Below are positions 22,190-33,064 of a DNA stretch of 64,000 nucleotides, piece by piece. The notes below the pieces were generated by a model. The model saw only the letters and a list, made by a program, of their open reading frames with translations, did not search any database and was not told where the DNA came from. The translations under genes and the position numbers were made by a program. Source of the DNA: Pithys albifrons albifrons. Lineage: Eukaryota > Chordata > Aves > Passeriformes > Thamnophilidae. Each line of letters opens with the position of its first letter. Within the stretch, counting starts at the first letter, position 1. The stretch spans positions 13,774,622 through 13,838,621 of the forward strand of contig NC_092463.1 in NCBI RefSeq assembly GCF_047495875.1, in the 5' to 3' direction.

Positions 22190-22345
22190 GCCAGTGTATT
22201 GCCTGGGACTAAAAACATGCTATAGATGCGCTCACACTTCATTACAATTTGATGTGGCGAGCATTGCTTAATTAAGCAAATAATCAAGTACTCATGTCTG
22301 CTCCTCCCGCTTGCATATCTTCTTATCACTTGTAATTTTCTTATC
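22190..22345. promoter_or_regulatory. Candidate conserved element around a 16-bp TAATTA palindrome
   Basis: TTGCTTAATTAAGCAA at 22264-22279 is a perfect 16-bp palindrome centred on a homeodomain core TTAATTAA. It is flanked by TCATTACAATTTG upstream and AATAATCAAG downstream. CpGs persist at GATGCGCTC (about 22227), GTGGCGAGC (about 22255) and CTCCCGCTTG (about 22305). Paired-type homeodomain proteins bind palindromic TAAT sites as dimers. The palindrome is seen directly and the function is inferred. Confidence 0.33.
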
Positions 22346-22453
22346 CCTGCCAATATGGGGTGAAACAGCAGCACATAAACATCCACCCCCTCTTTCATCA
22401 GCCCAGCATTGTTATGGGTGTTTGTGTAATCACTGTAAAAATTTTGTAAGTCT

Positions 22454-22491
22454 GTGTATGGAGGTGTATGGAGGTGTATGGTGTATGGAGG
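22454..22491. repeat. Short tandem repeat, period 10
   Basis: GTGTATGGAG is repeated about three times, then a shortened GTGTATGGAG unit follows after GTGTATG. It looks like simple slippage, and no function is suggested. Confidence 0.8.
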
Positions 22492-22494
22492 ACA

Positions 22495-23325
22495 CCTCGA
22501 AATGTTACTTAGAAAGAAACTTCCTTGGAGGTCAAGGAAGTCCCTCCACTACTGATTGAAAGACCACTTGTCCAACTTTTCTACCAAATTACTCTTATAA
22601 TTTCAGTAGCTCTCGCTTTAGAGATGAATGATGAACTTTTGGAGTTCTGGTGTCAGGTGTCTGGTTTGTAGCTGCACTCTGACTTTCTGGTGACCTTAAG
22701 GAAGACATACAGTCTTTCCCAGAAAGGAGAGAAAAACTAAACCCACCAACTTCCCTCTCACCCCTGCCCCAAAACCAAAAACCAAACCGTGTTATCTGAG
22801 CAGTCATTCAGGTGTTTGAGCTTGTTATTCCTGTGCTCACCTGCCCGTCCATCCTACACTGCAGGGCTATAAGCCTGTATGGGAAGTACTTGGGCAAACT
22901 TGCCTGCTCAGCACTGAGAAGGTGTCACAGGACAGCATGACAGCATATGTGGAGGTTGCCTCAGGCCAAGAAAGCCAAGCCAACCTTTTTCCCAGCTGCC
23001 TGTGCTGCAGGTAGGTATGTAGCTGGGGAAAGGCACACTCAAGCTATCTCTCCCACTGTTATCAGCACTCCCACAAAGCCAGTGGGAGCCTAAACATGGG
23101 CTTGTGTGCAAACTCTTTGTACGCAAGGTGAACTTGGACTCCAACACTGCTTTGTGCCTGTGCTCAGACTATAACAAAAATTTAATCTCCACACCTCAGA
23201 GCTCTACATAACGATAACAATCCTTTATTTCTCCCACCCTTTGCCTGTAATTATCTATTTAGCATTCAAAACTTTTGTCTCTTCCCACGTTTTCCAGAGC
23301 CTAGCACAATTTGAAGCTGATCATA
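22495..23325. other. Slightly GC-richer unique sequence, no gene seen
   Basis: This part has somewhat more G and C than its neighbours, but no exon, domain or repeat family is recognisable. The 70- and 79-codon - strand frames (22595-22807, 22908-23147) have no recognisable domain. Confidence 0.45.
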
Positions 23326-23625
23326 AGCAGGATCTCTGGACATTAGTCTAATGCAAATAATGCTAATGATAAGAGCAATGCCCAAGGGTGTTGCAAAGCT
23401 ATCCTAATATCCAAACCTGATTGTAATTTTATTTAGATTTTATATTACTGACTAAGAGCATTTATCTTCTTGCCATGTGCGGACATGTAGTTAGTGCACA
23501 TTGCTTATGGGTTTCCAAGATAATGTAATGCAAACAAATCATATATCGTCTGAGAATGAGTCAAGCCTACATTTCAACTTGATTTGATTTACCGTCACCT
23601 GTGTTGCAACCACTATTAGTCTGTT
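23326..23625. promoter_or_regulatory. Candidate conserved element with POU/homeodomain motifs
   Basis: The octamer ATGCAAAT lies at 23351-23358 inside GTCTAATGCAAATAATGC, followed by TAATGATAAG and GATTGTAATTTT. A second POU-like word GTAATGCAAACAAATC lies near 23525. CpGs are kept at TGTGCGGAC (about 23481), ATATCGTCTG (about 23546) and ACCGTCACC (about 23592). There is no open frame. It reads like a conserved noncoding element, but only comparison with other birds can show that. Confidence 0.3.
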
Positions 23626-23639
23626 GAAATAATGAAAGA

Positions 23640-25235
23640 AAGAGAATAAGGGCTTTTAAGGCCAGTGTGGGAAAGTACCTGTTATATAAGCATCTTTGAA
23701 ATGCAGAAAGGATAAAAACATGGTTAGAAATCTTAGAGCACTGGAAATTAAAAAAGTGATAACCTCCTTGGAAAAAGGGCTATACTTCCACTGCTGGATG
23801 CCAGGGTGGATTCAATTGATAATTCTCATCAGACTTTAATCTTGCATGTACTCAGGACAGAGTCAGATGTGTGGAAACTCATACCAGGTTCAGATTGGTC
23901 TTTCCTGATGCTCAATACAGAACTAGAGTAAAACCCCCAAATCCCTATCTGTATCAGTGTTTCTTAGCAGTTATCACTGAGGGCTAAATTGAATAGAATG
24001 ATCCAAATCCCTGTGACCAGCAGAATGACTAGCCCTCTCATCTCTCTGGGGCAGTCAGCTTTGATCCAGGCTGTAATACTAAGGAAGTTTGATAACTTTC
24101 TGTACAAAAGCATTTTATAAACTCAGATTAGGAAAGAAAGGTGGTTTTCCATGATGGGTAATACACTTCTATTTTCCTAACTAAGTGGTTTGGCAAAAAT
24201 TTGGCCTTCACACTCCTCCACACACATCCCCTCAACAAACACTCAGCTGTACCACCACACCCTCCGTGTATCTTTTTTGTGTTTTGCTGACCAGACTTGG
24301 AACTGAAAGCTATGACTACTGGCACTCTGTTTTGCTGGGTGTTTTTGCTGTGGACACACTGAACTGCTGGAATACCTGCTGCTCTTGAGCACAGATAACA
24401 AGATAATGTAAGAAAAGATTTCAAAGGAGACACACAGACATGTTGTCTCATACCTTTTCTGCTCCTCATTATTTAAAGTCTGAGAGAGAGATGTGGGGGA
24501 AAAAAGGAGCTCTTCACAGGTCCCATGGGGCTGCAAAGACATCAGCTTGTGAATATTTCACAAGTGTATCTTTGTCCTATAACATTGCTGTACAGTTACC
24601 TGCAGTTCAAAGGTAAGGACAACAAGGGATGCTGTATATTTTATTACTGTGCCAAGCATGGGAGCTTAAAATTTGCATTTGTAAAATCCAGTGTTTTTTT
24701 CTGTTGAGTCGTTAACATTTCAGGGACAATGAGATCCATTTTAAACCTAAATATAAAATCAATTTATGCTCTCAGTATGCTGCATCTTCTCCACGTCTTC
24801 TGAGTCTCTAATCTGTCAGCTATGTTGAAAAGTTGAGGACTTTGTTTTAAACTGCCTCTAAGTGGGAAATGGCAAGGTACCTTGGTCCAGCTCTATTTTA
24901 TTGCCCTAGTTTCATCATATCTGAATTGATTGTGGTTATCATAATGTTAGCTATCAAAAAACATCTCAGATATGCAGCTCTGTTGCAAACTGTGCTACAG
25001 CTGCGTATTTAAATTTTTTTTATTGGGACGGTCCGAGACACTGTTCAGAATATGTTTGCTGTGGTGACTATGATTGAATAATCTCCAAATTTTGGGGAAA
25101 TATTGCTTATTTCTATTGACAGAATTGTATTTTCTATCTCAGTTCCCTTCTCGTTTTTCTGACTCCTTTTACATCCCAGAAGGATTTGCCTTTCGCCCTT
25201 CAGCTGACTGATATCATCAACTAGTTCTGATAGCG
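23640..25235. other. AT-rich unique sequence, no gene seen
   Basis: Overlapping frames on both strands at 24128-24542 shadow one another and have no domain. No repeat family recognised. Confidence 0.5.
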
Positions 25236-25239
25236 AAAA

Positions 25240-25520
25240 CATCCCAGGAATTGGGGCTTTGTATACTTGTCCTCATTGAAAGAGAGATGAAAACAGGAGG
25301 AAAAGAGCAATAATGAGCACAATGCAAAATACAAATTGCTTCTTGACTAGCAAACAAAGTAAAACAGCATCAGCATGCATCGGAGTGCTTTGTAAGATAC
25401 AAGTTGTTAGAGCCTTGTGTTTTTAGTTAGCTGATTCTGTAATAACAACTGTTACTGCTGGCAGCACTGCATCATTGTTCTTAGCAAGAAAATCAAATTG
25501 GCCTATTGTTTCCAGAAACA
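25240..25520. promoter_or_regulatory. Weak candidate conserved element with SOX-like sites
   Basis: The stretch contains AGCAATAATGAGC, CATCATTGTTCTTAGC and CCTATTGTTTCC, the last two with SOX-type ATTGTT cores, plus a CpG at GCATCGGAG (25378-25386). Composition and motif density resemble conserved noncoding sequence, but the evidence is thin. Confidence 0.2.
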
Positions 25521-25984
25521 GTTTTCTCTTATAAAAACAATAGATTTGTTTAACCTAAATATAAACACATATGATGTCAATAATTTTGTATACTTTACAG
25601 ACTTATATGGTCTCCAACAACTGTCAGTGCTCATAGATAACTTCTACATGGCTCGTTTTGCTCATTTATTACAAGAGTAAAGAGTGCTATGACTGCTGCT
25701 GGCTCTATGTGCTCTCTACAGAAAAGTATGGCTTTTGAGAGGCAGATGTGAATGCATGGTTGCTTTCTTGCAGTCTGACTGCCTGCAGCTCAGTGATTTC
25801 AGGGAGCTCATAATGAGGCACTAAGGCTTGGAATAACCTATGCACCAAAAAAACAGAATCCTTCTCATCTAGGCTCTGACAGTGATGTCCTCATTGGTCT
25901 TGGTTGAGCTGTCCTGATTTACTGTATGTGGAACAACAATAATAATTTTTGATTCTATCACAAGTAAGACTTTGATAACAAATT

Positions 25985-26082
25985 AGGCCCAGTTCTGGGC
26001 CCCTCAATTCAGGAAGAACACTGAGGTGCTGCAGTGAGTCCAGAGAAGGGCAACAAAGCTGGTGAAGGTCTAGATAAATGTG
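25985..26082 (+). mobile_element. CR1 LINE internal fragment
   Basis: AGTTCTGGGCCCCTCAATTC, then a stretch ending GTCCAGAGAAGGGCAACAAA, then GCTGGTGAAGGTCTAG, is the familiar late-ORF2 region of CR1 (about the FWAPQ...VQRRATK part of the protein). The piece is only about 100 bp and lacks both the upstream region and the 3' tail. It is therefore a remnant of an older insertion whose ends have been deleted or have decayed. Confidence 0.85.
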
Positions 26083-26084
26083 TC

Positions 26085-29000
26085 TCTACATTAGGGCAGA
26101 AAGGATTTGACATGTCAGTGATTTAGGTCAAAGGTAATACAACCTATCTCCCATCCTTGCAGAACTGTTTCTAAATAAAGAAATAAATCAATAGATAAAT
26201 AAAATCCTAGTGTTTTCATAAATCTGATTTTACATATGATAGAAACACTAAGGAACTTCCCATTGATAGCAGCATATTTGTCACCACCAACGTAAATTTT
26301 TCCTCTTTGATGCTTTCAGCTTTTGTAGTGGGGAGAAAAAGTTTTTGCCCTCATTGAAAACACTTACTACTGTGCATTTTATAAATAATTTTCCATCACT
26401 GCTTAAGACAGGCAGAGGTCTTTGAGTAAATATGGCCAAAAGTATGATGCCACTGTTAGTGGTCTTAGTTACTGCCCTGTGTGCTGTGTCCTGTTCAGGG
26501 ATCACTGTGAACAGTGGCTAGAATAATGATAGCAGAAAACTGAAAGAAGTTCAAATGTTGAATTGTGGCAGGATGAAGATGATAAGTGAGTCAGTTTCAT
26601 AAAATGCCGTGTAAATAGTACCAGACTACCACTCCTTATGATGGCAGGATTACAGTGTATAGGCTGTTCATGCATTCTGCTGCTCTTTTCATTCCTGTTC
26701 TTAATCTAGAGGGACTAAAGAGAAGAGGGGGGAGAAACAATCTCTCTAACAATACCATAAACAAATCTCACAGAATAGTGATTCAGGCTCTTCTCAGATG
26801 CATCACCCTGCTTCCTTTGATTCTGGTAGTCCTATTAGTAATGTTGCCATTGCTGTGTGATTTATTTAGGGGATTTATGTTTGCAATTGAGCTGTGCAGC
26901 ATGAGGCTTGCTATGATCTATACTAAGGGATACGGTTCAGTACCTCTGAACAGTATTACCCTATGGAATCTAGAGGCAATGCGTTGTAAGTTGCATATTT
27001 TCTTCTGTAGAATTACATTACAACTTGACTTGCTTTTTACCTGATGTTTCACCTATTAAAATGAGACATTTGAAAAAGGGGGAATTTGCAGCTGCTGGCT
27101 TCTCAGAAAAGATCAACTGTTTCTGTAATTAATACAGAAGATAACAATTTAAAATAATGAAACACCCATAATATGTTTCAAGGAAGCAGCTTGTTGCTAT
27201 AATTAGAACTAGAATCAAATTTTTCTGATGGCAAACACCATTTATTGAACTCCATGAATAGAGCAGCTTCAGCAAGCAAATAACACAAGTGGAAAAATAT
27301 CAGAAGCAAGTACATGGCATGGAAAAATTAGGCTGACAAGAAAATGTTACAGTTGAATGAAGTTGAGCTTCTTGAGGTTCCCCCTCTCAAAAATCAGAGC
27401 ATACAGAGCAGCAGGCTGGTGAGTTGAGGTACGGTGGTGCTTATGGCAGACAACACTGACCTGCAATGGAGTCCTGACACAGTCAGAGATTTCAGATGGG
27501 ACACAAGGAGAAAGCTTCTCCAGAGGTTGTATTATGTCCTTTACATTGTGGTACCAGTACCTGAAGTGAAAAGTCATCTCCCATTTCTCTGTGTGATTCA
27601 TTATTGTTTACATCTGTCCCAGAGACCTAAAACTACTGGCCTGTCCTCCCTGCTGATAGGTCTTCCAGCATTTGCTCTTGTGCATCTGCGAACGTTGGCT
27701 ATTTACCATGTGGAAGCCTCATGTGTGAATCTGTGTCTTGGCCTGAATTTGTCCTTTTTCTTCTGCTGCGTTTGAGCTGTTGATTGATGATTTCTCAAAT
27801 CTTTGTTTTGTTGATGAAGTCTGCAAATGTTGTCTGCAGAACCTCAGGGTCTCAGTCTGGTTTGTTTTTCCTTGGGCTTTGCTTTCTGTGCTGTACGAGA
27901 TTCAAGAGAGAGAAGTGTGACTCCTTCTCTGCCATTCCAATCTGCAAAATCTGTGTTTATTCTGGCAGTGAATCTGCATTTCACTGGACAAAAAATATAT
28001 GACCATGGAGGTGGAATAAAATTTGGACCTGTTATCCTGGTGGATCTGTGTCATTATGTAAGAAATTATTGGACTAAAAGAATTGGTTGGCAGCTTCTGC
28101 AGGAGCAAAACAACATGAAAAAGAAAGAAAATGAACCAAACAAAAATATGTTGATAGTGTTTCATTGCTTTGGTTTCTGCTAATTAAGAACAAAACCCTT
28201 GTCTGAGGATGACAATGGAGCTTTAACATTTTATTCTGAAGCATTCCAGGCCATATTGCAACTGGGAGGCTGGGCAACTTCTCCCTGCTTTCATACCATG
28301 GAAGGCCTAGACACCAGGCAGTGTGAACAGAGTGGAGAGACCTTGGTCCTTTAGCCTCCTTCTCCTCCTCCTTCAAATAAACCCACTCTAATAGGGTAGG
28401 TTTAACCCTCAGCCGTGTTAGAATACCTGGAGTGCAAAGGAAAATATGCTGCATTGACAAGTAGTGAAAAAGTGGTCCAGTACATAATACTGAAGGCTTG
28501 GCTAAAAGGAGTTGCTTCATTGCAAATTTGGAGTAGCAGAAGGATTTTATTTATTATTTCCTTCGTGTGTTTTAAAAATAGTTTTGAGCATCACGTCTAC
28601 TTTGCATTAGAACATTGCAACTAATACAGAGAGTTCATTATTGGTAACCATTTGCTTGTATTAAAAAGAGCATACATGCACTAATGCTATAGAAGAGAAA
28701 CTTGATTTGGTTATAACAGATTACTCCTGTAACATACTTGCTTTTTCTAACCACATTTTTTAGATACAGCCAAAGATCTTCAAAAGGTAAAATATTTAGA
28801 ACACATAATTTCTAATGAAATTGTTGCATGTTTTGACACTTTTGCTGTAAGTTTCCATTTTTATTTTGGCACTTTGGCAGCTAGTATTCTGGGATCCAAA
28901 TAAAGCAGCATCATTCCTGGAACTCCATCCTTCTGGTGCCATAGTTGCTGAATCTGAGAGGCAAGTGAAAACTGAAAGGCCATGATCACTGTGAAAGAGC

Positions 29001-30390
29001 AAGGTGCTTAAAGCACAGGGAGAGCAAATGTACTGCAACACTTAGAGGGAAACAAACTAAACAGGTATAAAGGTCATCTTTGAAATAACTTTCCAGAGAG
29101 CAGGATAATAATTGGTCATATGATAAACTTATCAGATTTCCCTTGTTTTTTGTACCAAACTATTTTTGATGTAAAGTGGTAACTGTGGGTTAATTCCTCC
29201 TACTTCATCCATATACTTGCTCGCTAAATGGTGCTTGTCATCATGGTATCTGAATGCCTCTTACACACTAATGCATTGCATCCATAAGCTCTCCAGTAAG
29301 CATAAGAGAATATTAGCCCCATTTCTACAATTAGGAAAAAAGGTAATGTGATACTCTTGTCTATTCTATGAGTGTATCTCAAAAGAATAACAAAAGCTTA
29401 TGAATTAGGCTTCTCACCTTGACGGGAACTCCAAAGGGAGCGCTGTCACAACCATTTCTTAAGGGACAAATAGCCCTCATAGTGCATAGGGTAGAAATTA
29501 CTTTCCTGAAATTATACTGAAAATCTGTGTCTACGACAGAATTGAACCAAGGTCCCATGAGTACTGTATTCAGGAAGGTTATCTTTCCTTTTGCAGTTTC
29601 TATGCAACAAGTTTAGTTAATAGCATGATTTTCTTTTCTCTTTCACCCTGTTGTTTTTATTTTTGAATGCATTTCATGCTCCATGTTCACTGTAGCTCAA
29701 GAAAGTCTAACATATATTTGCAAAGCCAGGCAATATATAATGATCCCGGAGACAACATTGTTGTCCATGATGTATGAAGCAGAAAAAAGAGAGTTTGATT
29801 TTCATAAGCTCTAATGACCCTCCTGGGCAGTTGGAAATGCACATTGTATGAGATAATCAGACAAACTGATTCTATTAAAAAAAGATGTATTCTTTCTATT
29901 TTAAGTTTTCAAAAGCATTTTGTCTAATTATTACTGACATTTCTAACCATATTGTGAAGTTTTTCAGGGGGAAAAGACGGCGTTTATCTCCTTTAAAACT
30001 GGAAACAAACTGATGCTGTTTTTATAAGCTCAAAACACTAAAATAAAATAAAATGCATTAGAGTAATTAGGAAGAATTACAGAAAAGTCTGTCTTGCCTA
30101 CATTTTTCTAGTGAAAAAAACCCCAAAACCAAATATACCAAAGATTACCATCCAACAACATGAGTCTGTTGTTCTTAAAAAGCACTGTGAATGTTTTTTA
30201 TTAAGTTATCTAGCACAGGAAATCTGCTGCTGTTTAACTCTTTCATATTCCTGCTGCTGAAACATGTTTAAATAATGAAATACAAATGAGGACCCATGAT
30301 GCACAGCCACTTAGGATTCAATTATTATTTCTGCTCCTAGTTATTTTCATATATAGAGCAGATATAGATATACACAATATAGATATGGAC
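26085..30390. other. AT-rich unique sequence, no gene supported
   Basis: This span holds the longest open frames outside repeats: 28074-28520 on the - strand (148 codons), 26655-27044 on the + strand (129) and 27434-27775 on the + strand (113). None shows a domain, signal peptide or exon-like splice context that I can recognise. Frames overlap on both strands at 27.4-28.5 kb. I consider them chance, with low certainty for the 148-codon frame. An AAATA-rich stretch lies at 26170-26201. Confidence 0.45.
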
Positions 30391-30399
30391 TACTTTTTT

Positions 30400-30715
30400 C
30401 GCTAAAATACCATGCAGAGTCTACCAGCACTGAAATTCTATGCTGTGTTTATAGTAGATGTGGTTCGAAGCCAACAGTACAATATTTTCTAAGTCACATA
30501 CAATGATCTTTTTCTTAAGCAAAAGATGATTTAATACTTATTGGCTAATTAGCATATTGTTGGTTCATCCAATAGAGTTGGTAAATATGTTGAGAGCTTG
30601 CTTGCAATGGCAATATGGCAGGGAAGAGCACTGTTACTAATTTGTATTATTTGAAGATGGATTTCCATTCCCCGGAGGACACCCACCTTCCCTCTGGTGC
30701 TGGCAGGTGAGCTGG
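30400..30715. promoter_or_regulatory. Weak candidate element around a GCTAATTAGC palindrome
   Basis: GCTAATTAGC at 30544-30553 is a perfect 10-bp palindrome with a homeodomain core, in the context CTTATTGGCTAATTAGCATA. It includes a reversed CCAAT box (ATTGG). CpGs occur at TTTTCGCT (about 30400), GGTTCGAAG (about 30465) and CCCCGGAGG (about 30673). There is no open frame. Function is inferred only. Confidence 0.22.
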
Positions 30716-30719
30716 AGTC

Positions 30720-31350
30720 CTCCTATAACACCAGTTTCCAGTGGCATGTGAAAAAATGTGTTGCTATCACTAGCTCTAAAAGGGGCCTTCTGTTACTGTG
30801 GATTCAAAAATAAACAAATAATTAAATAATCACAGACTGACCTGTTCTGAAGTTGTCAAAGACTGATCAAATTATGTCCTCAAATATTTCTGATTGTTTA
30901 TGCAATCTGGTCCCTGATCCTCTGTGGAGATTAGAGCTTCTTATGAAAGCATGATTTTGAAATAGTAATTATTTTTTAGGTTTTCTACAATTTTTCTAGG
31001 AGCAAATTTGCTAACACTAGTTGATATAAGTGCAATGTGCTGCCCGCTCAAAAGCAAGTACTGCCATTCTGACTGGAGTAAATCTACTGAAATATCTGTT
31101 GGAACTAATCACTATTCAGTAGCACTGCCCATCTCCTTCAAAAAAACCTCTGGGTTTATTTATCCAAAATATTTTGTATCTGCTGCACTCAAATGCAGTG
31201 ATAGGAAAAGGACATAATATATATGTCTTGAGTGCATTCCTGTGTACTCCTAAATTAGATGAAATTTCTGAACACCTGGGTTACACAAAACACACTAGAC
31301 TGAGAGCTAACACAGCTGAAAAGATGCTAGAGTCTGATTAAAAATCAAAA
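30720..31350. other. AT-rich unique sequence, no gene seen
   Basis: No gene, RNA or repeat recognised. The 69-codon frame at 31008-31217 has no domain. Confidence 0.5.
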
Positions 31351-31352
31351 TC

Positions 31353-31480
31353 CAGTTTTTGTTTGGGAGGGTGCTGTTTTGCTTTTGGTGGGGTTTTTTT
31401 GTTTGTTTGGTTGGTTGGTTTGGTTTTTTGGTTTTTGTTGCTTTGGTTGGTTGGTTGTTTTTTTCTGTTTTTTTCTTGTA
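31353..31480. repeat. T/G-rich low-complexity tract
   Basis: The + strand is made almost only of T and G, with GGTTGGTTGGTTTGG and long T runs. The 62-codon frame across it (rich in Phe, Gly, Trp, Val and Leu) is a reading of this low-complexity DNA. It resembles the tracts at 7.7 and 57.6 kb. Confidence 0.85.
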
Positions 31481-31484
31481 GGGT

Positions 31485-32790
31485 AATTTTCATTGGGCTT
31501 ATTAATCTTGTCATCAACCCCAGTTATTTCAGAGACTTTGAACCACTGTAGTTCCAGGTCTTGATTCCTCTATGGGGTTCCTGTAGAGAGTAATTCCTTT
31601 AAAAGCCTTGATAGATATTTTTTCCAAGATATAATTGTGGATTGGAGAACTTCAAGTGCAACTTTTTCATTAGACACCATCTAAAAGATGTAGTGATAAC
31701 ATTTCTGAATAGAAGTTGTAGAAAAAATATTCCACAAAATGTTCAAAATTTTGAATTATTTTCTTGATTTGTGACTAAATTAGATGTAAATCCACTGCTT
31801 ATCATTTGGGATCAATATTTATTTTTCCTGTTGTCTGAACAGTAAAACAGTAAAAACGATGCTCAATTTTTGGGAGTGTTACTGATTTTTTTCTATAAGC
31901 TTCCAGAATTATATTTTAAAAACGAACAAAGAAACAAAAACCAGAGTTGGGAAAGAAAAGTAGTAGAATGTAAAATTGCAAAAGCAGAAGGCTAATATTT
32001 TGTTCCATGTTTTTGTTTTCTGCCTCAGGAAATGTACTATGTATGAAGCATAATTTGGAAAAAAAAATAGAAAAAAAGATTGTTTCTTTGAAGACAGCAG
32101 ACAACACAATTTTTGTAAATATAATATTTATAGGACCTTGCAATTAATTTACAAAAATTTTACATCAAAATTGTATGCTGATGATTTTACTCTTTAGGGA
32201 CAACAATTGTCTCCTCAGTCATGTTTTCATACACTAAAGGCAATTATTGTTGCTTCTAGCTGTAATAAAAAAATAACTGAAACAGATAGAAGTGTCTTGG
32301 TAGAAATTGAGCTGAAACTCCCACTGTGGAAATAATCAGAAAATTAAAAGCTCTGCAATCTTACAAATAACATTGCAACTTAATATTATTGGAACATAAC
32401 ATTATTATCTCTTTTTATAGGGAAAACAAACATAAATATATTTTCAAACAACATTGATGTTATGGTTTCACTATTTTGTCTAACAGATAAGGAAAAAATG
32501 GGGAAAAACAATAACTGCTTCCAGCTGCATAAAAAAGAACCAACAAGGAAATTGTGAAAAATGGTCACTAGTGGCAGGATTATATTTCTGCTATGTTAGG
32601 TCAGCATCTTCATCCAACTCAGTATACACAACACCTAAGAGCCATGGCTCATCTTACCTTCTGAAGGGCTCTAAACTAAATTTTATTCATCTTTGGGTCA
32701 CTTACTTTCCTATTAGGTACTGTTAGTATCACAATCTGAGCAGTGCAGTTGAAAATGCAAAACAAGGAAGGCATCAAATGATTTATATAT
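31485..32790. other. AT-rich unique sequence, no gene seen
   Basis: No gene, RNA or repeat recognised. Overlapping - strand frames at 31909-32143 are Phe-rich shadows of A-rich DNA. Confidence 0.5.
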
Positions 32791-32794
32791 ACAA

Positions 32795-33060
32795 CTTTGG
32801 TTTAGTGTTCATCAGCTCATTCCAACCTGCCTGCCCTGGGCAGGGAGATCTTCCAGTAGACCAGGTTACCCAAAGCTCCATCTAGATTGGACTTGAACAA
32901 TTCCAGAATGGGACATCCTCAGGTTCTCTGGGAAACATGCTAGTGCCTAACCACTCTCACTGTGATGAATTTCCTTCTTATATCTAACCTAAATCTACTC
33001 TCTTTCATAGCCATTCCCCCTTGGCCTATTGCCATATGTCCTTGTAAAGTCCCTCACTAG
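32795..33060 (-). mobile_element. CR1 LINE 3' region, antisense copy
   Basis: Read on the + strand, TTCCAACCTGCCTGCCCTGG, CTTCCAGTAGACCAGGTTAC, TGGACTTGAACAATTCCAGA and CATTCCCCCTTGGCC are the reverse complement of the standard CR1 3' region. The element is thus in - orientation with its 3' end near 32.8 kb. The terminal ATTCTATG tail is missing or too decayed to see, and the copy is diverged, so it is older than the 44.6 kb copy. Confidence 0.85.
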
Positions 33061-33064
33061 CTAA

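Noticed and set aside
22454..22491. CRISPR-like repeat array
   Set aside because: The repeat units are 10 bp with no spacers, and the genome is vertebrate; this is a simple tandem repeat.
26655..27044. 129-codon + strand frame with a hydrophobic stretch, possible membrane protein
   Set aside because: The hydrophobic part comes from T/C-rich DNA; there is no family match and it has no conserved-looking features.
28074..28520. 148-codon - strand frame as a real exon
   Set aside because: No domain, and overlapping frames on the opposite strand; listed only for a check because it is the longest.
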